From the NCBI RefSeq assembly GCF_000341225.1, contig NZ_ANAC01000029.1, positions 1-64,000 on the forward strand: a stretch of DNA of 64,000 bases, given 5' to 3'. Origin of the DNA: Nocardiopsis alba DSM 43377. GTDB lineage: Bacteria > Actinomycetota > Actinomycetes > Streptosporangiales > Streptosporangiaceae. The translations under genes were made by a program, and so were the position numbers. The notes below the pieces were generated by a model. The model saw nothing but the letters and a program-made list of their open reading frames with translations, was not told where the DNA came from and searched no databases. Every line of letters begins with the position of its first letter. The stretch's first letter is position 1. Below, piece after piece: positions 50,055-59,036 of the stretch.

Positions 50055-50906
50055 TTGAGCACCGACTACCAGCAGGCCAGGGCCGCCCTGGGCGCACGGT
50101 TGCGCGAGCTGAGGTTCACCTGCCCGCACGGCCGACTCACCGGTCGACGGTTGGCGGCGCTCCTGGGTTGGCCCGGCTCCAAGGTGAGCAAGATCGAGAA
50201 CGGCAGGCAGACGGCCACGCCCGAGGACCTGCGGGCGTGGGCCGAGGCGACCGGCCACCCCGAGACCTACGAGGAACTCGCCGGTCGCCTGGCCGGGTTC
50301 GAGTCCCACATCAGGTCGTGGCGCAGAGCCCTGGCCGGTGGATTCGCGCCCCTGCACCAGTCGCTGAGCACCGAGATCGACCGCAGCGCGGTCATGAGGG
50401 TCTGGGAGGAGTCGGTCGTCGCGGGCCTGCTCCAGACCCCCGAATACGCCCGCCACGTCATCACCCGCTACGCCCACTTGCTGGGCGGGGCCGCGGACAT
50501 CGACGCCGCCGTGCGTTCGAGGACACGGCGGCAGGAGTGGCTGTATCAGCCGGGGCGGAAGATGCGAGTGCTCCTGTGGGAGGCCGCGCTCCGGTCGCTC
50601 ATCTGCCCGCCGGCCGTGCTGGCCGCCCAGCTCGATCGGCTCTCCGGGGTGATCGGGATGGACACCGTCGAGTTGGGGATCGTCCCGTTCACCGCCCCGG
50701 TGAAGATCGTGCCGGCGAACGGCTTCTGGATCCTCGACGAGCGCCTCGTCGTCGCCGAGGACTGGCACGCCGAGCTGTGGCTCGACGACGACGAGAACAT
50801 CGCCCTGTACTCGAAGGTCTGGCGGACATTGGAGGAGTCGGCGGTCTACGGGACCGACGCTCATAACGTCATCAACGCCGCGCGGCGAGCGCTGGAGCCA
50901 CACTGA
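50055..50906 (+). CDS. XRE regulator with DUF5753-type domain
   Basis: 283 residues starting at TTG after GGGGG. LRELRFTCPHGRLTGRRLAA, with LLGWPGSKVSKIENGRQTATPEDL, is the helix-turn-helix. VWEESVVAGLLQTPEYARHVI, then RTRRQEWLYQPGRKMRVLLWE and MDTVELGIVPF, is the DUF5753 ligand/partner domain. Such regulators usually sit next to a DUF397 gene; none is adjacent here, and the only DUF397 gene in the window is at 17102. Confidence 0.88.
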   Translation: MSTDYQQARAALGARLRELRFTCPHGRLTGRRLAALLGWPGSKVSKIENGRQTATPEDLRAWAEATGHPETYEELAGRLAGFESHIRSWRRALAGGFAPLHQSLSTEIDRSAVMRVWEESVVAGLLQTPEYARHVITRYAHLLGGAADIDAAVRSRTRRQEWLYQPGRKMRVLLWEAALRSLICPPAVLAAQLDRLSGVIGMDTVELGIVPFTAPVKIVPANGFWILDERLVVAEDWHAELWLDDDENIALYSKVWRTLEESAVYGTDAHNVINAARRALEPH

Positions 50907-50963
50907 CAAAGCCATCGGCCACCCACGCTCCATGCACTCGACCCTGTGCCGCGAGGCTCGGCC

Positions 50964-51803
50964 TTACCGACCTTGCGTCAAGGAGAACCCGCGTGGCCGG
51001 CCGATCTCGATCCGAGCGACGCGTCGGCCCACGGTGGTGATGGTGATGACCGCGAACGGGTGACCGCCGGGGGCGATGACGCCGACCGGGCGGCGGTCGA
51101 TGAGCATGGGCACAGCGGCACGGATGCGGTCGGCGAACGACGAGGTCTCCCGGGCGATGGACCGGGCGCTGGTGACGACCGTCGGAACACCGGAGGGGAG
51201 GAGGCCGGCGTCGGCGACGCGCACGCAGTCGTCGGTCATCAGGGCGACCATCCGGTCGACGTCGCCACCGGCGGCCGCGGCGAGGAACGCCTCCACGACG
51301 TCCCGATCGGCGGTGGTCGCGGACGGTTCCGGTGTGGCCCGCGCCAGGCGCCCGCGTGCTCGGCTGGCGTGCTTCTTGGCGCTCGCCACGCTGGTGTGGA
51401 GCGTTTTCGCCACCTCATGGAACGGGACGTCGAACAGGTCGTGCAGGACGTACGCGACGCGTTGGGCGGGTGTCAGTCGGTGGAGGACGACCATCAACGC
51501 GCGAGAGACGTCCTCCCTCCGGAGGTAACGCTCGTCCGCGGCGACGCTCTCCGATGGGAGCAGGTCCGCGAACAGTGGTTCCTCACGGCGTCGGTGGCGT
51601 TTGCGCAGTTCGTCGAGGCAGACCCGGGTCAGCACGGTCGTCGCCCACGCGTCCGGGTTGAGGAGGTCCTCGGTGTGCGCGGCCGATGCCTTGAGCCAGG
51701 TGTTCTGTACGGCGTCCTCCGCGTCCTGGACGGAGCCGAGCAGCCGGAACGCGATCGCCGTCAGGCGCGGCCTCATCGCTTCGAAATCCATGTTCGGCAC
51801 CAC
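50964..51803 (-). CDS. SigJ-like ECF sigma factor with SnoaL-type C terminus
   Basis: 279 residues. LTAIAFRLLGSVQDAEDAVQ is region 2, VAYVLHDLFDVPFHEVAKTLHTSVASAKKHASRARGRL region 4, and the last 100 residues are the SnoaL-like domain of ECF41-type sigma factors, which controls their activity instead of an anti-sigma factor. The GTG has AAAGG about 9 bp ahead; an ATG four codons on is possible. The divergent DoxX-like gene is the usual partner target of this class. Confidence 0.85.
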   Translation of the reverse strand: MVPNMDFEAMRPRLTAIAFRLLGSVQDAEDAVQNTWLKASAAHTEDLLNPDAWATTVLTRVCLDELRKRHRRREEPLFADLLPSESVAADERYLRREDVSRALMVVLHRLTPAQRVAYVLHDLFDVPFHEVAKTLHTSVASAKKHASRARGRLARATPEPSATTADRDVVEAFLAAAAGGDVDRMVALMTDDCVRVADAGLLPSGVPTVVTSARSIARETSSFADRIRAAVPMLIDRRPVGVIAPGGHPFAVITITTVGRRVARIEIGRPRGFSLTQGR

Positions 51804-51981
51804 CGGGTGTCACCTTTCTCAGGGAGCGGACGTCGGGAGGGATGAGAGCAGAGGACTTCCGCCCGACGAACCTCATGAGGAGATGCCCACCGATGAGAGT
51901 ACAGATAGACCGCTCGCGCACCGAACACCGATGCGCACCGAAACCGTGCCGCCCGCGCACGCCGAGAGGAGGGGGTTCGGC

Positions 51982-52356
51982 GTGACCACGGTCCTCTTCG
52001 CCGCGACCATCGTGTGCGTCGTGGCCAATGCCCTGATCGCCGTCGCCGACTACGCCGGGGCGGGCTTCGTGCTGAGGAACTCGGCCGAGGTGGGCCTCCC
52101 TGCGAGGGCCCTGCCCTACCTCGCGACGTTGAAGCTGGCCGGTGCGGTCGGGCTCCTCGTCGGCCTGAGCGTGTGGCCCTGGGTGGGTGTCGCCGCCGGC
52201 GTCGGCCTGGTGCTCTTCTTCGTCGGTGCCGTCGTCGCCCATGTCCGGGCCCGGGTCTTCCACAACATCGCCTTCCCGGTGCTGTACCTGCTCCTCGCGG
52301 TCGCGGCGGCAGTCCACATGATCCACCTGGCGGCCGGCCCCTCGCCCGGATGGTGA
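51982..52356 (+). CDS. DoxX-like membrane protein
   Basis: 124 residues with four membrane helices (about 3-22, 46-63, 66-88, 95-115) and the family's KLAGAVGLLVGL and HNIAFPVLYLLLA segments. The GTG at 51982 is chosen because GGAGGGGG lies 6 bp ahead and the protein then starts at its first helix, as in the family. In-frame ATGs at 51883 and 51931 have no such site. It is divergent from a SigJ-like ECF factor, probably its regulator, in response to oxidative stress. Confidence 0.85.
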   Translation: MTTVLFAATIVCVVANALIAVADYAGAGFVLRNSAEVGLPARALPYLATLKLAGAVGLLVGLSVWPWVGVAAGVGLVLFFVGAVVAHVRARVFHNIAFPVLYLLLAVAAAVHMIHLAAGPSPGW

Positions 52357-52430
52357 GCCGGGTGTGTTTGAGGTGGTGTTCCTATGAGCAGGGGAGCCGA
52401 TGAGGACCGCCGCGCACACCTGGGGGACGT

Positions 52431-52724
52431 ATGACCGATTGGACGAGTGAACGCCAGAAGGTGGAGGACCTCCTCCGCGACTCCGGTGTCCCGATGCTCC
52501 ATCTCATGCCGGATACGGACGCGGCCCGGACCCGGAACGGGTGGGCGGTGGCCGTGGAGGAGCCGGGTCTGGTCCTCACCCCGGGGGAGGACGCCCAAGG
52601 GTACGAACGCGTGGAGGAGGCTCTGCGCGTGTCGAAGTACCGGTTCCAGAGCAATCGGGAGTACTACCCCCAGGGCAGTGAGAAACAGGGGAGGGCCGGG
52701 TTCGTCATCACCGGTGCTTCGTAA
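52431..52724 (+). CDS. Small hypothetical protein
   Basis: 97 residues, no family recognised. It is soluble, with helices at the N terminus (SERQKVEDLLRDSG) and a C-terminal KYRFQSNREYYPQ segment. GGGGGA precedes the ATG by about 4 bp. It stands 74 bp after the DoxX-like gene and 90 bp before the metallo-beta-lactamase-fold gene, possibly one transcript. Confidence 0.6.
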   Translation: MTDWTSERQKVEDLLRDSGVPMLHLMPDTDAARTRNGWAVAVEEPGLVLTPGEDAQGYERVEEALRVSKYRFQSNREYYPQGSEKQGRAGFVITGAS

Positions 52725-52814
52725 GCCGGGGGCCACGTCGCGCCGGGCGCCGTGCCTGCCCGTGCGGGGCCCGGTCAGTGGTGTCCGAGCCGTTATCGAG
52801 TCGTGGAGGGCGTC

Positions 52815-53558
52815 GTGATCGTTCGTGAGATCGTCGATGGGGTCGTGCTCCTGTCCCACGCTCACGTCAACTGTTATCTGGTCGAGGGCCGTGATGGAGT
52901 GACACTCGTCGACGCGGGATTGCCGAGCATGTGGACCACTCTTCTGGGAACCCTGCGGCGGAGAGGGTGGGGGTCTGGTGATGTCAAGGCGTTGGTCCTG
53001 ACCCACGGACACTTCGACCATGTCGGGTTCGCCTCGCGCGCTCACCGTGCGTGGGGTCTACCCGTGCTGATCCATTCAGGTGACCGTCGGCTCGCGGCGC
53101 ATCCCTACCGGTACACGCCTCAACGCAACCGCTTCCTGTACCCGTTGACGCATCCCCGGTCCCTGCCGCTGTTGGCGAGCATGGCCGCCGCCGGAGCGCT
53201 CGGCGTCAAAGGGGTGAAAGCCGTCAAGGCCCTGGAACCCGGAGAGGCCCTGCCGGTCCCCGGAGACCTCACCGCCGTGCACACCCCCGGTCACACCGAC
53301 GGTCACTGTGTCCTCCACCTGCCCGAGCGAGACATCTTGCTCAGCGGCGACGCCCTGGTCACGCTCGACCCCTACACCGGTCGAAAGGGTCCGCAGATCG
53401 TCGCCTCGGCGGCCACGAAGGACACCCGGCGGGCCATGGAATCACTGGAGGCGATAGCGGACACCGGAGCCACGATGCTGCTGCCCGGCCACGGGACGCC
53501 TTGGACCGGAGGAGCACGGGCCGCGGTGGAGCTCGCGATCCAGGAGGGCGAGCACTGA
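52815..53558 (+). CDS. Metallo-beta-lactamase-fold hydrolase
   Basis: 247 residues. LTHGHFDHVGFASRAHR is the zinc-binding HxHxDH motif, HTPGHTDGHCVLH and LSGDALVT add ligands, and LLPGHGTPW ends the fold. The layout fits glyoxalase-II-like small MBL proteins that hydrolyse thioesters or lactones. GGAGGG lies 4 bp before the GTG. Substrate unknown. Confidence 0.88.
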   Translation: MIVREIVDGVVLLSHAHVNCYLVEGRDGVTLVDAGLPSMWTTLLGTLRRRGWGSGDVKALVLTHGHFDHVGFASRAHRAWGLPVLIHSGDRRLAAHPYRYTPQRNRFLYPLTHPRSLPLLASMAAAGALGVKGVKAVKALEPGEALPVPGDLTAVHTPGHTDGHCVLHLPERDILLSGDALVTLDPYTGRKGPQIVASAATKDTRRAMESLEAIADTGATMLLPGHGTPWTGGARAAVELAIQEGEH

Positions 53559-53639
53559 ACCGCCGAGAGTCTTCGAGGTACCGAAGAGAGCGACGAACGC
53601 CTTCGGGCACCACCGCCGGCCCGAGGAACCCGCCCACGG

Positions 53640-54776
53640 TCAGACGCCGTCGTGCGCGGTGGTCTCGTAACCCTGATGGACCTCGGCCAGGACGCGTTCG
53701 GTGTCCGTGAGCAGTGAGCTGTACACCGTCCACCGATCGTCGTCCCACCGTCCGCGCATCCGCGCGCGCCTCTCGTCCACTCCCTTCAACGCCCTTTCCA
53801 CCAGAGCGGACAACCTCTCGGACGCTGCTCGGTTCTCCGGCTCCTGCTGGTCACGGACGGCCGCGAACACCTCCGAGACCTGTTCCAAGAGCGGGGCGAG
53901 CTCTTTGAGGAAGGACTCGTCCGGCACGCGGAAACGGTTCTCCTCGGTCATGTTCGCGCGCAACGTTCCGACCAGGGAACGCACGTGATGAGAGGACCTG
54001 CTCAACGCGTGGATCCAACTCCTGAAGACGTCCAGCCAGGACAGATCGATACGTCGGCTCACCAGTCGCCTCGGGTTGAGGCGGGCTCGATCCTCCTGCC
54101 GCCGTACCGACTCCAGAGCGTTGCGCACTGTGGAGTCGAGACCCTCCGCGAGTTCGGACCAACGCCGTGTGTCCATCCCGTCCACGCCGTCCCGCGCCCC
54201 TTTGGAGATCTCGCCGGTGAGGAAGCACAGCTCGTCGGCAAGGTCCAGGACGGCGTTCTCCGCGTCCCGGAATCTGATCGTGGGTACGAGGACGATGTTG
54301 ACCACGAGGGCGGCGGCCGCTCCGATCCCGACCATGGCCAACAGGGATCCGAGTTCCTCCGCGTTGCTCGCCGTTCCTCCGGCCAGGGCGAAGGCGGCCA
54401 CGATCGGAAGTTGCAGGCCTTGGCCACCGAAGAAGCGGACCTGCCCGACGATGAGCGCCACGAGCACGACGAGCGCGAAGGACGGCGTGTGCGCACCGAC
54501 CGTGAGCCCCACCGCTCCGGCGAGGACGGCCCCCGCCAGAACGGCCGCTACATAACGCCCCGACTGGAGAACGGACCCGTACACGGAGGGGCGGACGACC
54601 AGCAAGGCGGTGAAGGGGGCGAACCCGAGCAGGGAGGTCTCGCCCGTCGAGGCGCCCGCCAGGTAGGCGAGGGTGGAGGCGAGAACGCTCCTCAGGATGA
54701 GGACGACGCGCTCGCGCTCGTAGCCCCGCCGCCGGTAGGCGCGCCGCAGGGCCTCTCTGAGTCTTTCGCCGATCAT
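53640..54776 (-). CDS. FUSC/aromatic acid exporter family membrane protein
   Basis: 378 residues. Five to six N-terminal membrane helices (about 25-165) are followed by a long soluble helical part (FRSWIHALSRSSHHVRSLVG, then acidic and coiled segments to the end). This matches the ArAE/FUSC-like group, proton-driven exporters of aromatic acids. RYVAAVLAGAVLAGAVGLTVGAH is one of the helices. The ATG has no strong ribosome binding site. It is transcribed alone. Confidence 0.82.
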   Translation of the reverse strand: MIGERLREALRRAYRRRGYERERVVLILRSVLASTLAYLAGASTGETSLLGFAPFTALLVVRPSVYGSVLQSGRYVAAVLAGAVLAGAVGLTVGAHTPSFALVVLVALIVGQVRFFGGQGLQLPIVAAFALAGGTASNAEELGSLLAMVGIGAAAALVVNIVLVPTIRFRDAENAVLDLADELCFLTGEISKGARDGVDGMDTRRWSELAEGLDSTVRNALESVRRQEDRARLNPRRLVSRRIDLSWLDVFRSWIHALSRSSHHVRSLVGTLRANMTEENRFRVPDESFLKELAPLLEQVSEVFAAVRDQQEPENRAASERLSALVERALKGVDERRARMRGRWDDDRWTVYSSLLTDTERVLAEVHQGYETTAHDGV

Positions 54777-55134
54777 CCGGGCCGCCGTGGAGCCGGGCGG
54801 GGCACGGGCCGGCGTTGGGTATCACATCCGGTTCGCGTGCACGGGTCTTCGGCCGTCCCTTCGCGACGGTGTCGTCGAGGGACCGCGGGGAGGCGGCCCT
54901 CGGGCCGTGGACGACGGCCCCGCCCGGCGCGTCGAACCCGCCGTCGCGCCGGGGGGCGTATCGTACGCCTTCACCCTGTGAGCCCAGGCGACGCGGGATC
55001 GGCCTTCGAGTGGTGTCCACACTCCGAGTTCCGTTCCTTCGGGCATCGTGTCCTCCTCGATACGGTCCAGGGCGGGCCGCCGGACCGGGTCCTCCTGCCG
55101 TTTTCCACGTTGTTCGTCGGGGCAGGGTGCACTC
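54777..55134. other. 358-bp region without a confident gene
   Basis: Two frames compete here. On the plus strand 54978-55157 reads 59 codons from a GTG, with high third-position GC, but no ribosome binding site. On the minus strand 54822-55046 has GGAGG 6 bp before an ATG but a low-complexity end. Neither matches a family I know. Confidence 0.35.
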
Positions 55135-55461
55135 ATGGACGAGAGCGCGCCCGATGACGGCGAACGGGACCCGAGCGTCACCGTGACCGCGTGTCCGAAC
55201 GGTCCTCTACTCCTCAGAGGCCCCTTCCGGCTCTTGGACTCGGAGGGCGAACCGATCCCGAAGGGCCGAAGGACGGTGGCCCTGTGCCGCTGCGGGGCGT
55301 CATCGATCCGCCCGTTCTGCGACGGAACCCATGAGCGCATCGGATTCAGCGCCCCCGGGCACGCCGAGAACAGGCCGCGACCGGAGTCGGCGTCGGAGAA
55401 GCCGGGGCGAGTGGGCCGCGACGGCGATGCGAGACCCCGCGTAGGCGACGCCGACCCCTGA
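55135..55461 (+). CDS. CDGSH iron-sulfur domain protein
   Basis: 108 residues. CRCGASSIRPFCDGTH gives Cys51, Cys53, Cys62 and His66, the complete 3Cys-1His 2Fe-2S set of the CDGSH fold. The N-terminal part (VTACPNGPLLLRGPF) is the usual bacterial entry strand; the tail after about residue 73 is disordered. These proteins shuttle electrons or [2Fe-2S] clusters. Its 3' end overlaps the convergent glycosyltransferase gene by 162 bp, and the whole CDGSH motif end lies in the overlap. It belongs with the neighbouring stress genes. Confidence 0.85.
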   Translation: MDESAPDDGERDPSVTVTACPNGPLLLRGPFRLLDSEGEPIPKGRRTVALCRCGASSIRPFCDGTHERIGFSAPGHAENRPRPESASEKPGRVGRDGDARPRVGDADP

Positions 55462-56343
55462 CAGCCACGCGGCGAAGGCGGGCCACACGAGCAGGGCCCG
55501 TTCGAGGACCCACAGCGGAGCGGTGAACGACGCCCGAGCGGGGAAGACCCGTGTGCCTCCGGCCCTTCTCCTGCCGGCCTCGGCCAACAGGACCACCGCT
55601 CCCGCGCTCGCCGGGAGAAGAGCCGGGGCCCGGACCACGGCGACGCAGAGCAAGGGAGCAAGACCCAGGAACAGCATCAGGCGCGCGGGCTGTGCCGTGT
55701 CATCGTAGGCCTGGCGCGGCCGCTGCGACCAGAAGCGAGCGGCCGACGGTGGTATCCGACGCACGTACAGGCCGCTCGCGCACGCCTCCACCCCTCCGCC
55801 CGCACGGATCGTGCGGGACAGTTCGAGGTTCTCGAACAGGGTGTTCCCGTCATAGCCTCCGAGGTGGAGTAACGCGTCTCTGCGCACCCCGAACGTGCCG
55901 GGATGGTCCTGGCCGAGGCTTCTGTTCAGGAGTGTGCGACCCGTGTCCCACACCGCGTGCCAGGGCAGCGGGTCGAAGTGGTTCTGTGGTCGGACGAGGT
56001 GGGCTCGCTCCAGCAGACGGGACATCGCCTCCAAGGTCCCGGCCTCGTAACGTACGTCGTCGTCCGCTATCACGACCTTGTTCCCGACCGCCGCGCGGAC
56101 ACCGGTGCGCACCCCGGCGACCTTCCCGTTGGCGCACGAGTCCTCGGGGGCCAGATGCCGTATGCCCGACTTCGTCCACAGCCGAGCATGGGTCCGGAAG
56201 AGATCCTCCGCGGAACCGTCGACCACGATCACCTCATGGACCCGGCGAGTCAAGGTTTCCAGGTATCCGGTCAGCTCGCCCAGCCCCCGGTCGTCGCGCC
56301 ACTTCAAAGGCACCACCACGCTCAGCTCCGCCATGCCGCTCAT
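55300..56343 (-). CDS. Family 2 glycosyltransferase, membrane-associated
   Basis: 347 residues. VVVPLKWRDDRGLG and VHEVIVVDGSAED are the GT-A nucleotide-binding strands, KVVIADDDVRYEAGTL the DxD-type motif, and GTFGVRRDALLHLGGYDG the acceptor segment. Two to three helices near the C terminus (FLGLAPLLCVAVV, ASAGAVVLLAEAG) suggest membrane attachment. The start overlaps the upstream gene as ATGA, with GGAGG 7 bp ahead, so it is coupled to the diiron-type enzyme. The sugar donor and acceptor are unknown. Confidence 0.83.
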   Translation of the reverse strand: MSGMAELSVVVPLKWRDDRGLGELTGYLETLTRRVHEVIVVDGSAEDLFRTHARLWTKSGIRHLAPEDSCANGKVAGVRTGVRAAVGNKVVIADDDVRYEAGTLEAMSRLLERAHLVRPQNHFDPLPWHAVWDTGRTLLNRSLGQDHPGTFGVRRDALLHLGGYDGNTLFENLELSRTIRAGGGVEACASGLYVRRIPPSAARFWSQRPRQAYDDTAQPARLMLFLGLAPLLCVAVVRAPALLPASAGAVVLLAEAGRRRAGGTRVFPARASFTAPLWVLERALLVWPAFAAWLSGVGVAYAGSRIAVAAHSPRLLRRRLRSRPVLGVPGGAESDALMGSVAERADR

Positions 56344-57371
56344 GGGACAGCCTCCGTCCACGGCCGATCCACGAGGGACGAGGCCCCCTCCCGCCAGTGG
56401 CGCAGGACGTGCTCGGCCCACAGCCGGTCCAAGAGGAGCGAGGCGGCCGCTCCGAACAGGACGTCACGCTCCAGCTCGGGGTTCTCCATGACGAAGACAC
56501 CGCACATGTCCCGCGCCGCGATCTGCTCGTGCGCCGCGTCGGCCTCGACGTGTTCGTCGAAGTAGTGCCGCACCTGCGCGGCCACGCCCAGGCGTCGCAG
56601 TCCGAGGGAGAGTTCCCGGTTGGGGCCGGTCGAGGTCATCTCGAAGGCCGCCAGGTGGCCCAAGGCCGCGCCGCGGAGCCGCCGGTGCAGGCCGAAGAAG
56701 GACATCGTGTTGTTCAGAGCCAACGTCACCGCGGGGACGACGGACAGGTACGCCCCGTACCGAACGTCCAGCCCCAGACTCCGCATGGCGGTCCGGAAGA
56801 GTTCGGAGTGCATCCTCCGATGATCGCCCTGACCGTACTCGTCGGCCTGGATCTCCACCAGCGCGGCCTTGGCCCGGCCCGTCACGCGTGGAATCGCCCA
56901 CGTGTGGGGGTCGGCCTCGCGCAGGTGGTAGAGGGAGCGGTGCTGGACGAACTCCCGGAACTGACCGAACGTGGCGTGTCTCCTCAAGAAGGCGGAGACC
57001 GAGGGCCCCTCGGCCTCCCGGATCGTCTCCCCGAGCCGAGCGGCGACCTCGGTCGCCGTGCCGCTCCTTTCCGCGTACCGCCCCAGGCCCGAGGTCTCCT
57101 CACGTAGTGCCCACTCCAGCCGTGTCTCCAGCAGGGCGCGCAGTCGAAGAAGACGCGGATTCCATTCCCAGTCCTCGCCCACCCCCTCGAAACCGGAGTA
57201 GTGCAGCTGATAGCAGGTGAAGAGGGACAGTTGGAGGTCCTCGTCGAACAGCGGCGCATCGACCGGTGCCTCCACCTCCTCGGGAATCGATCCGGAACCC
57301 TCGCTCGGAGGTCGTCTCAGGGCCGCGACCAACCTTTCGCTCACAGGTCCGCGGGGTACGGGAAGAATCAT
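56340..57371 (-). CDS. Iron-containing redox enzyme (haem-oxygenase-like diiron fold)
   Basis: 343 residues. YHLREADPHTWAIPRVTGRA, then ALVEIQADEYGQGDHRRMHSELF and HYFDEHVEADAAHEQIAARD, supply the Glu and His residues expected for a HDO-type diiron site (for example E...H and E-x-D-x-x-H pairs). This family is often encoded beside CDGSH and Mn-catalase-like genes in actinomycetes. The reaction is unknown; related enzymes perform oxidative C-C or N-oxygenation steps. GAGAGGA lies 5 bp before the ATG; the stop overlaps the glycosyltransferase start. Confidence 0.82.
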   Translation of the reverse strand: MILPVPRGPVSERLVAALRRPPSEGSGSIPEEVEAPVDAPLFDEDLQLSLFTCYQLHYSGFEGVGEDWEWNPRLLRLRALLETRLEWALREETSGLGRYAERSGTATEVAARLGETIREAEGPSVSAFLRRHATFGQFREFVQHRSLYHLREADPHTWAIPRVTGRAKAALVEIQADEYGQGDHRRMHSELFRTAMRSLGLDVRYGAYLSVVPAVTLALNNTMSFFGLHRRLRGAALGHLAAFEMTSTGPNRELSLGLRRLGVAAQVRHYFDEHVEADAAHEQIAARDMCGVFVMENPELERDVLFGAAASLLLDRLWAEHVLRHWREGASSLVDRPWTEAVP

Positions 57372-57446
57372 GCCGGTCCTCTCTCGGGACGGAACTCCAC
57401 CTACGTCCGGGGTGAGACGACCGCCGTGAAGGGCCGGGACGTCTCG

Positions 57447-57484
57447 CCGCCGTTCGGAACGGGCTCTGTCCGTCCGAACGGCGG
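57447..57484 (-). terminator. Terminator of the Mn-catalase gene
   Basis: CCGCCGTTCGG pairs with CCGAACGGCGG (11 bp) around a 16-base loop, 50 bp past the stop. Confidence 0.6.
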
Positions 57485-57533
57485 TGACGCGCGGACGCCG
57501 CCATGAGGACGGCCGCGTCCACACGCCCCGGAT

Positions 57534-58442
57534 TCACTCGAAGGCCTCCTTGACCTTGTCGGCCAGCCCCTTGCCGCTCTTGGTGGCCTTACCGGCCCCT
57601 TGGACCGACCCTTCACCGCCCGGTCCCGCGAAGGTTCCGTAGAGCTCGGGGTCGGGCGGAGGCACGGAGGCCGGACCGCCCAGAGGCTCGGGGTCGTCCA
57701 GGTAGCGCAGCTCGTGTTCGCCGTCCGGTGCGGGCCTGCTCGCCCACCGCCCCTCGGCGGCCGCCGTACCGTCCGACAGACCCCAGATGGTGTTGGCGTG
57801 CTCCTGGTCCTCCTCCTCGTGCAGGGCGTCGGGCGCGATCTCTCCCTCCAGCCCGTCCTCCTGAAGCTCCGCGATGGCGGCCAGCCACATGTTCTGGTGC
57901 ACGGTGTCCCGGGCCAGGTTGAACTGGAGCATCTCCTTGACTCCGGGGTCGTCCGTCATGTTGTACAGACGGGCCGTCTGGAGCCTGCCCTGGGCCTCCG
58001 CGGCCACGTTGGCACGGAAGTCGGCGAGGAGGTTTCCACTGGCGACCACGTACTTGCCGTTCCAGGGGGTGCCCGCCGAGTCCGTCGGTACGGCGCCTCC
58101 GCCGGCGATAATCGCCTGCTGCGGGTTCATTCCGCCCACGACGGCGGCCACGGCCGGGTCCTTGACCGCTTCGGCGACGGTGTCGGCGGGCGCCCCCTCC
58201 AGTAGGCGGCCCACCATGGTCGCGAGCATCTCCACGTGGCCGATCTCCTCGGTGGCCACGTCCATGATCAGGTCCTTGTACTTGCCCTCCATACGGCAGT
58301 TCCAGCCTTGGAACAGGTACTGCATGGTGACGGTCATCTCGCCGTAGGCGCCTCCGATGAGCTCCTGAAGCTTCATCGCGTAGAGCGCGTCCGGTGCCTC
58401 GGGCTTGGCCTCGCACTGCAGGTGCTTGGTGTGTCGGAACAT
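57534..58442 (-). CDS. Manganese catalase
   Basis: 302 residues. Glu35 (GAYGEMTVTMQYLFQ), Glu66 and His69 (ATEEIGHVEML), Glu149 and His182 (ARDTVHQNMW) reproduce the dimanganese ligand set of Lactobacillus plantarum catalase almost at the same numbers. The enzyme disproportionates H2O2 without haem. A C-terminal tail rich in Gly and Lys (residues about 265-302) is extra. The ATG is preferred to one six codons upstream because family members begin MF-H/R-x. It heads the minus-strand stress group. Confidence 0.92.
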   Translation of the reverse strand: MFRHTKHLQCEAKPEAPDALYAMKLQELIGGAYGEMTVTMQYLFQGWNCRMEGKYKDLIMDVATEEIGHVEMLATMVGRLLEGAPADTVAEAVKDPAVAAVVGGMNPQQAIIAGGGAVPTDSAGTPWNGKYVVASGNLLADFRANVAAEAQGRLQTARLYNMTDDPGVKEMLQFNLARDTVHQNMWLAAIAELQEDGLEGEIAPDALHEEEDQEHANTIWGLSDGTAAAEGRWASRPAPDGEHELRYLDDPEPLGGPASVPPPDPELYGTFAGPGGEGSVQGAGKATKSGKGLADKVKEAFE

Positions 58443-59036
58443 GGTCCGCCCCGTCCTCATCTCGTCGAGTGCGGTCGCTTTCCGCCACGGCTACCCGCCG
58501 GCCCGGCCCACATGCGCCCGTTGACCGAACGATGACGTTTCGACGGCCATGCCCACGGATGCGTTCGGGTCCTCGGACTTTCTCGATACGAGGGGTTCGA
58601 GCGATTAACGCGACGGCTCTGACGAGGAGTCCACAGGCGGTCGCGGGACCACCGCGCGCTTGGGGCCGTCGAGTCGCTCACACGGGCGGCCGGACACCAC
58701 GGCCTCCGTCGGTTTCCCTGCGGGGGGTGCCGCGTCCGATTCGGTGGTCGCGCGGCCATCGAATCGGACCGGACGAGCAGGTCTGGTCCGCGATCACGCG
58801 CTAGGGACGTGTGCGAGGGCACCCTCGACCAGGGCATGGTGCCCGAAATGTGCCTCGACCCGTTCTCGGTACGGTTCAGGTCATTCGACCCCGGACGGTC
58901 ATATCCGCGATATACGAAAATGAACTCGGCAGGTCCGTTCGGTGGAAATGGGAAAACACGCCTGAATCAGCGAAATATTGACCGCCTCAGTGTCCTCTGT
59001 GAAAGTCGTTCGGGCTCGATACGCGGAGGGGACACT
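58443..59036. other. 594-bp intergenic region
   Basis: Divergent control region of the Mn-catalase and DUF6603 genes. The right half (about 58900-59000) is clearly AT-richer and holds the promoter listed separately. An in-frame extension of the DUF6603 gene to 58809 exists but has no ribosome binding site. No separate gene is seen. Confidence 0.5.
58978..59006 (+). promoter_or_regulatory. Predicted promoter of the DUF6603 gene
   Basis: TTGACC and GAAAGT are separated by 17 bp, 30 bp before the GTG start. The hexamers resemble those of the secreted-protein promoter at 487. Confidence 0.45.
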
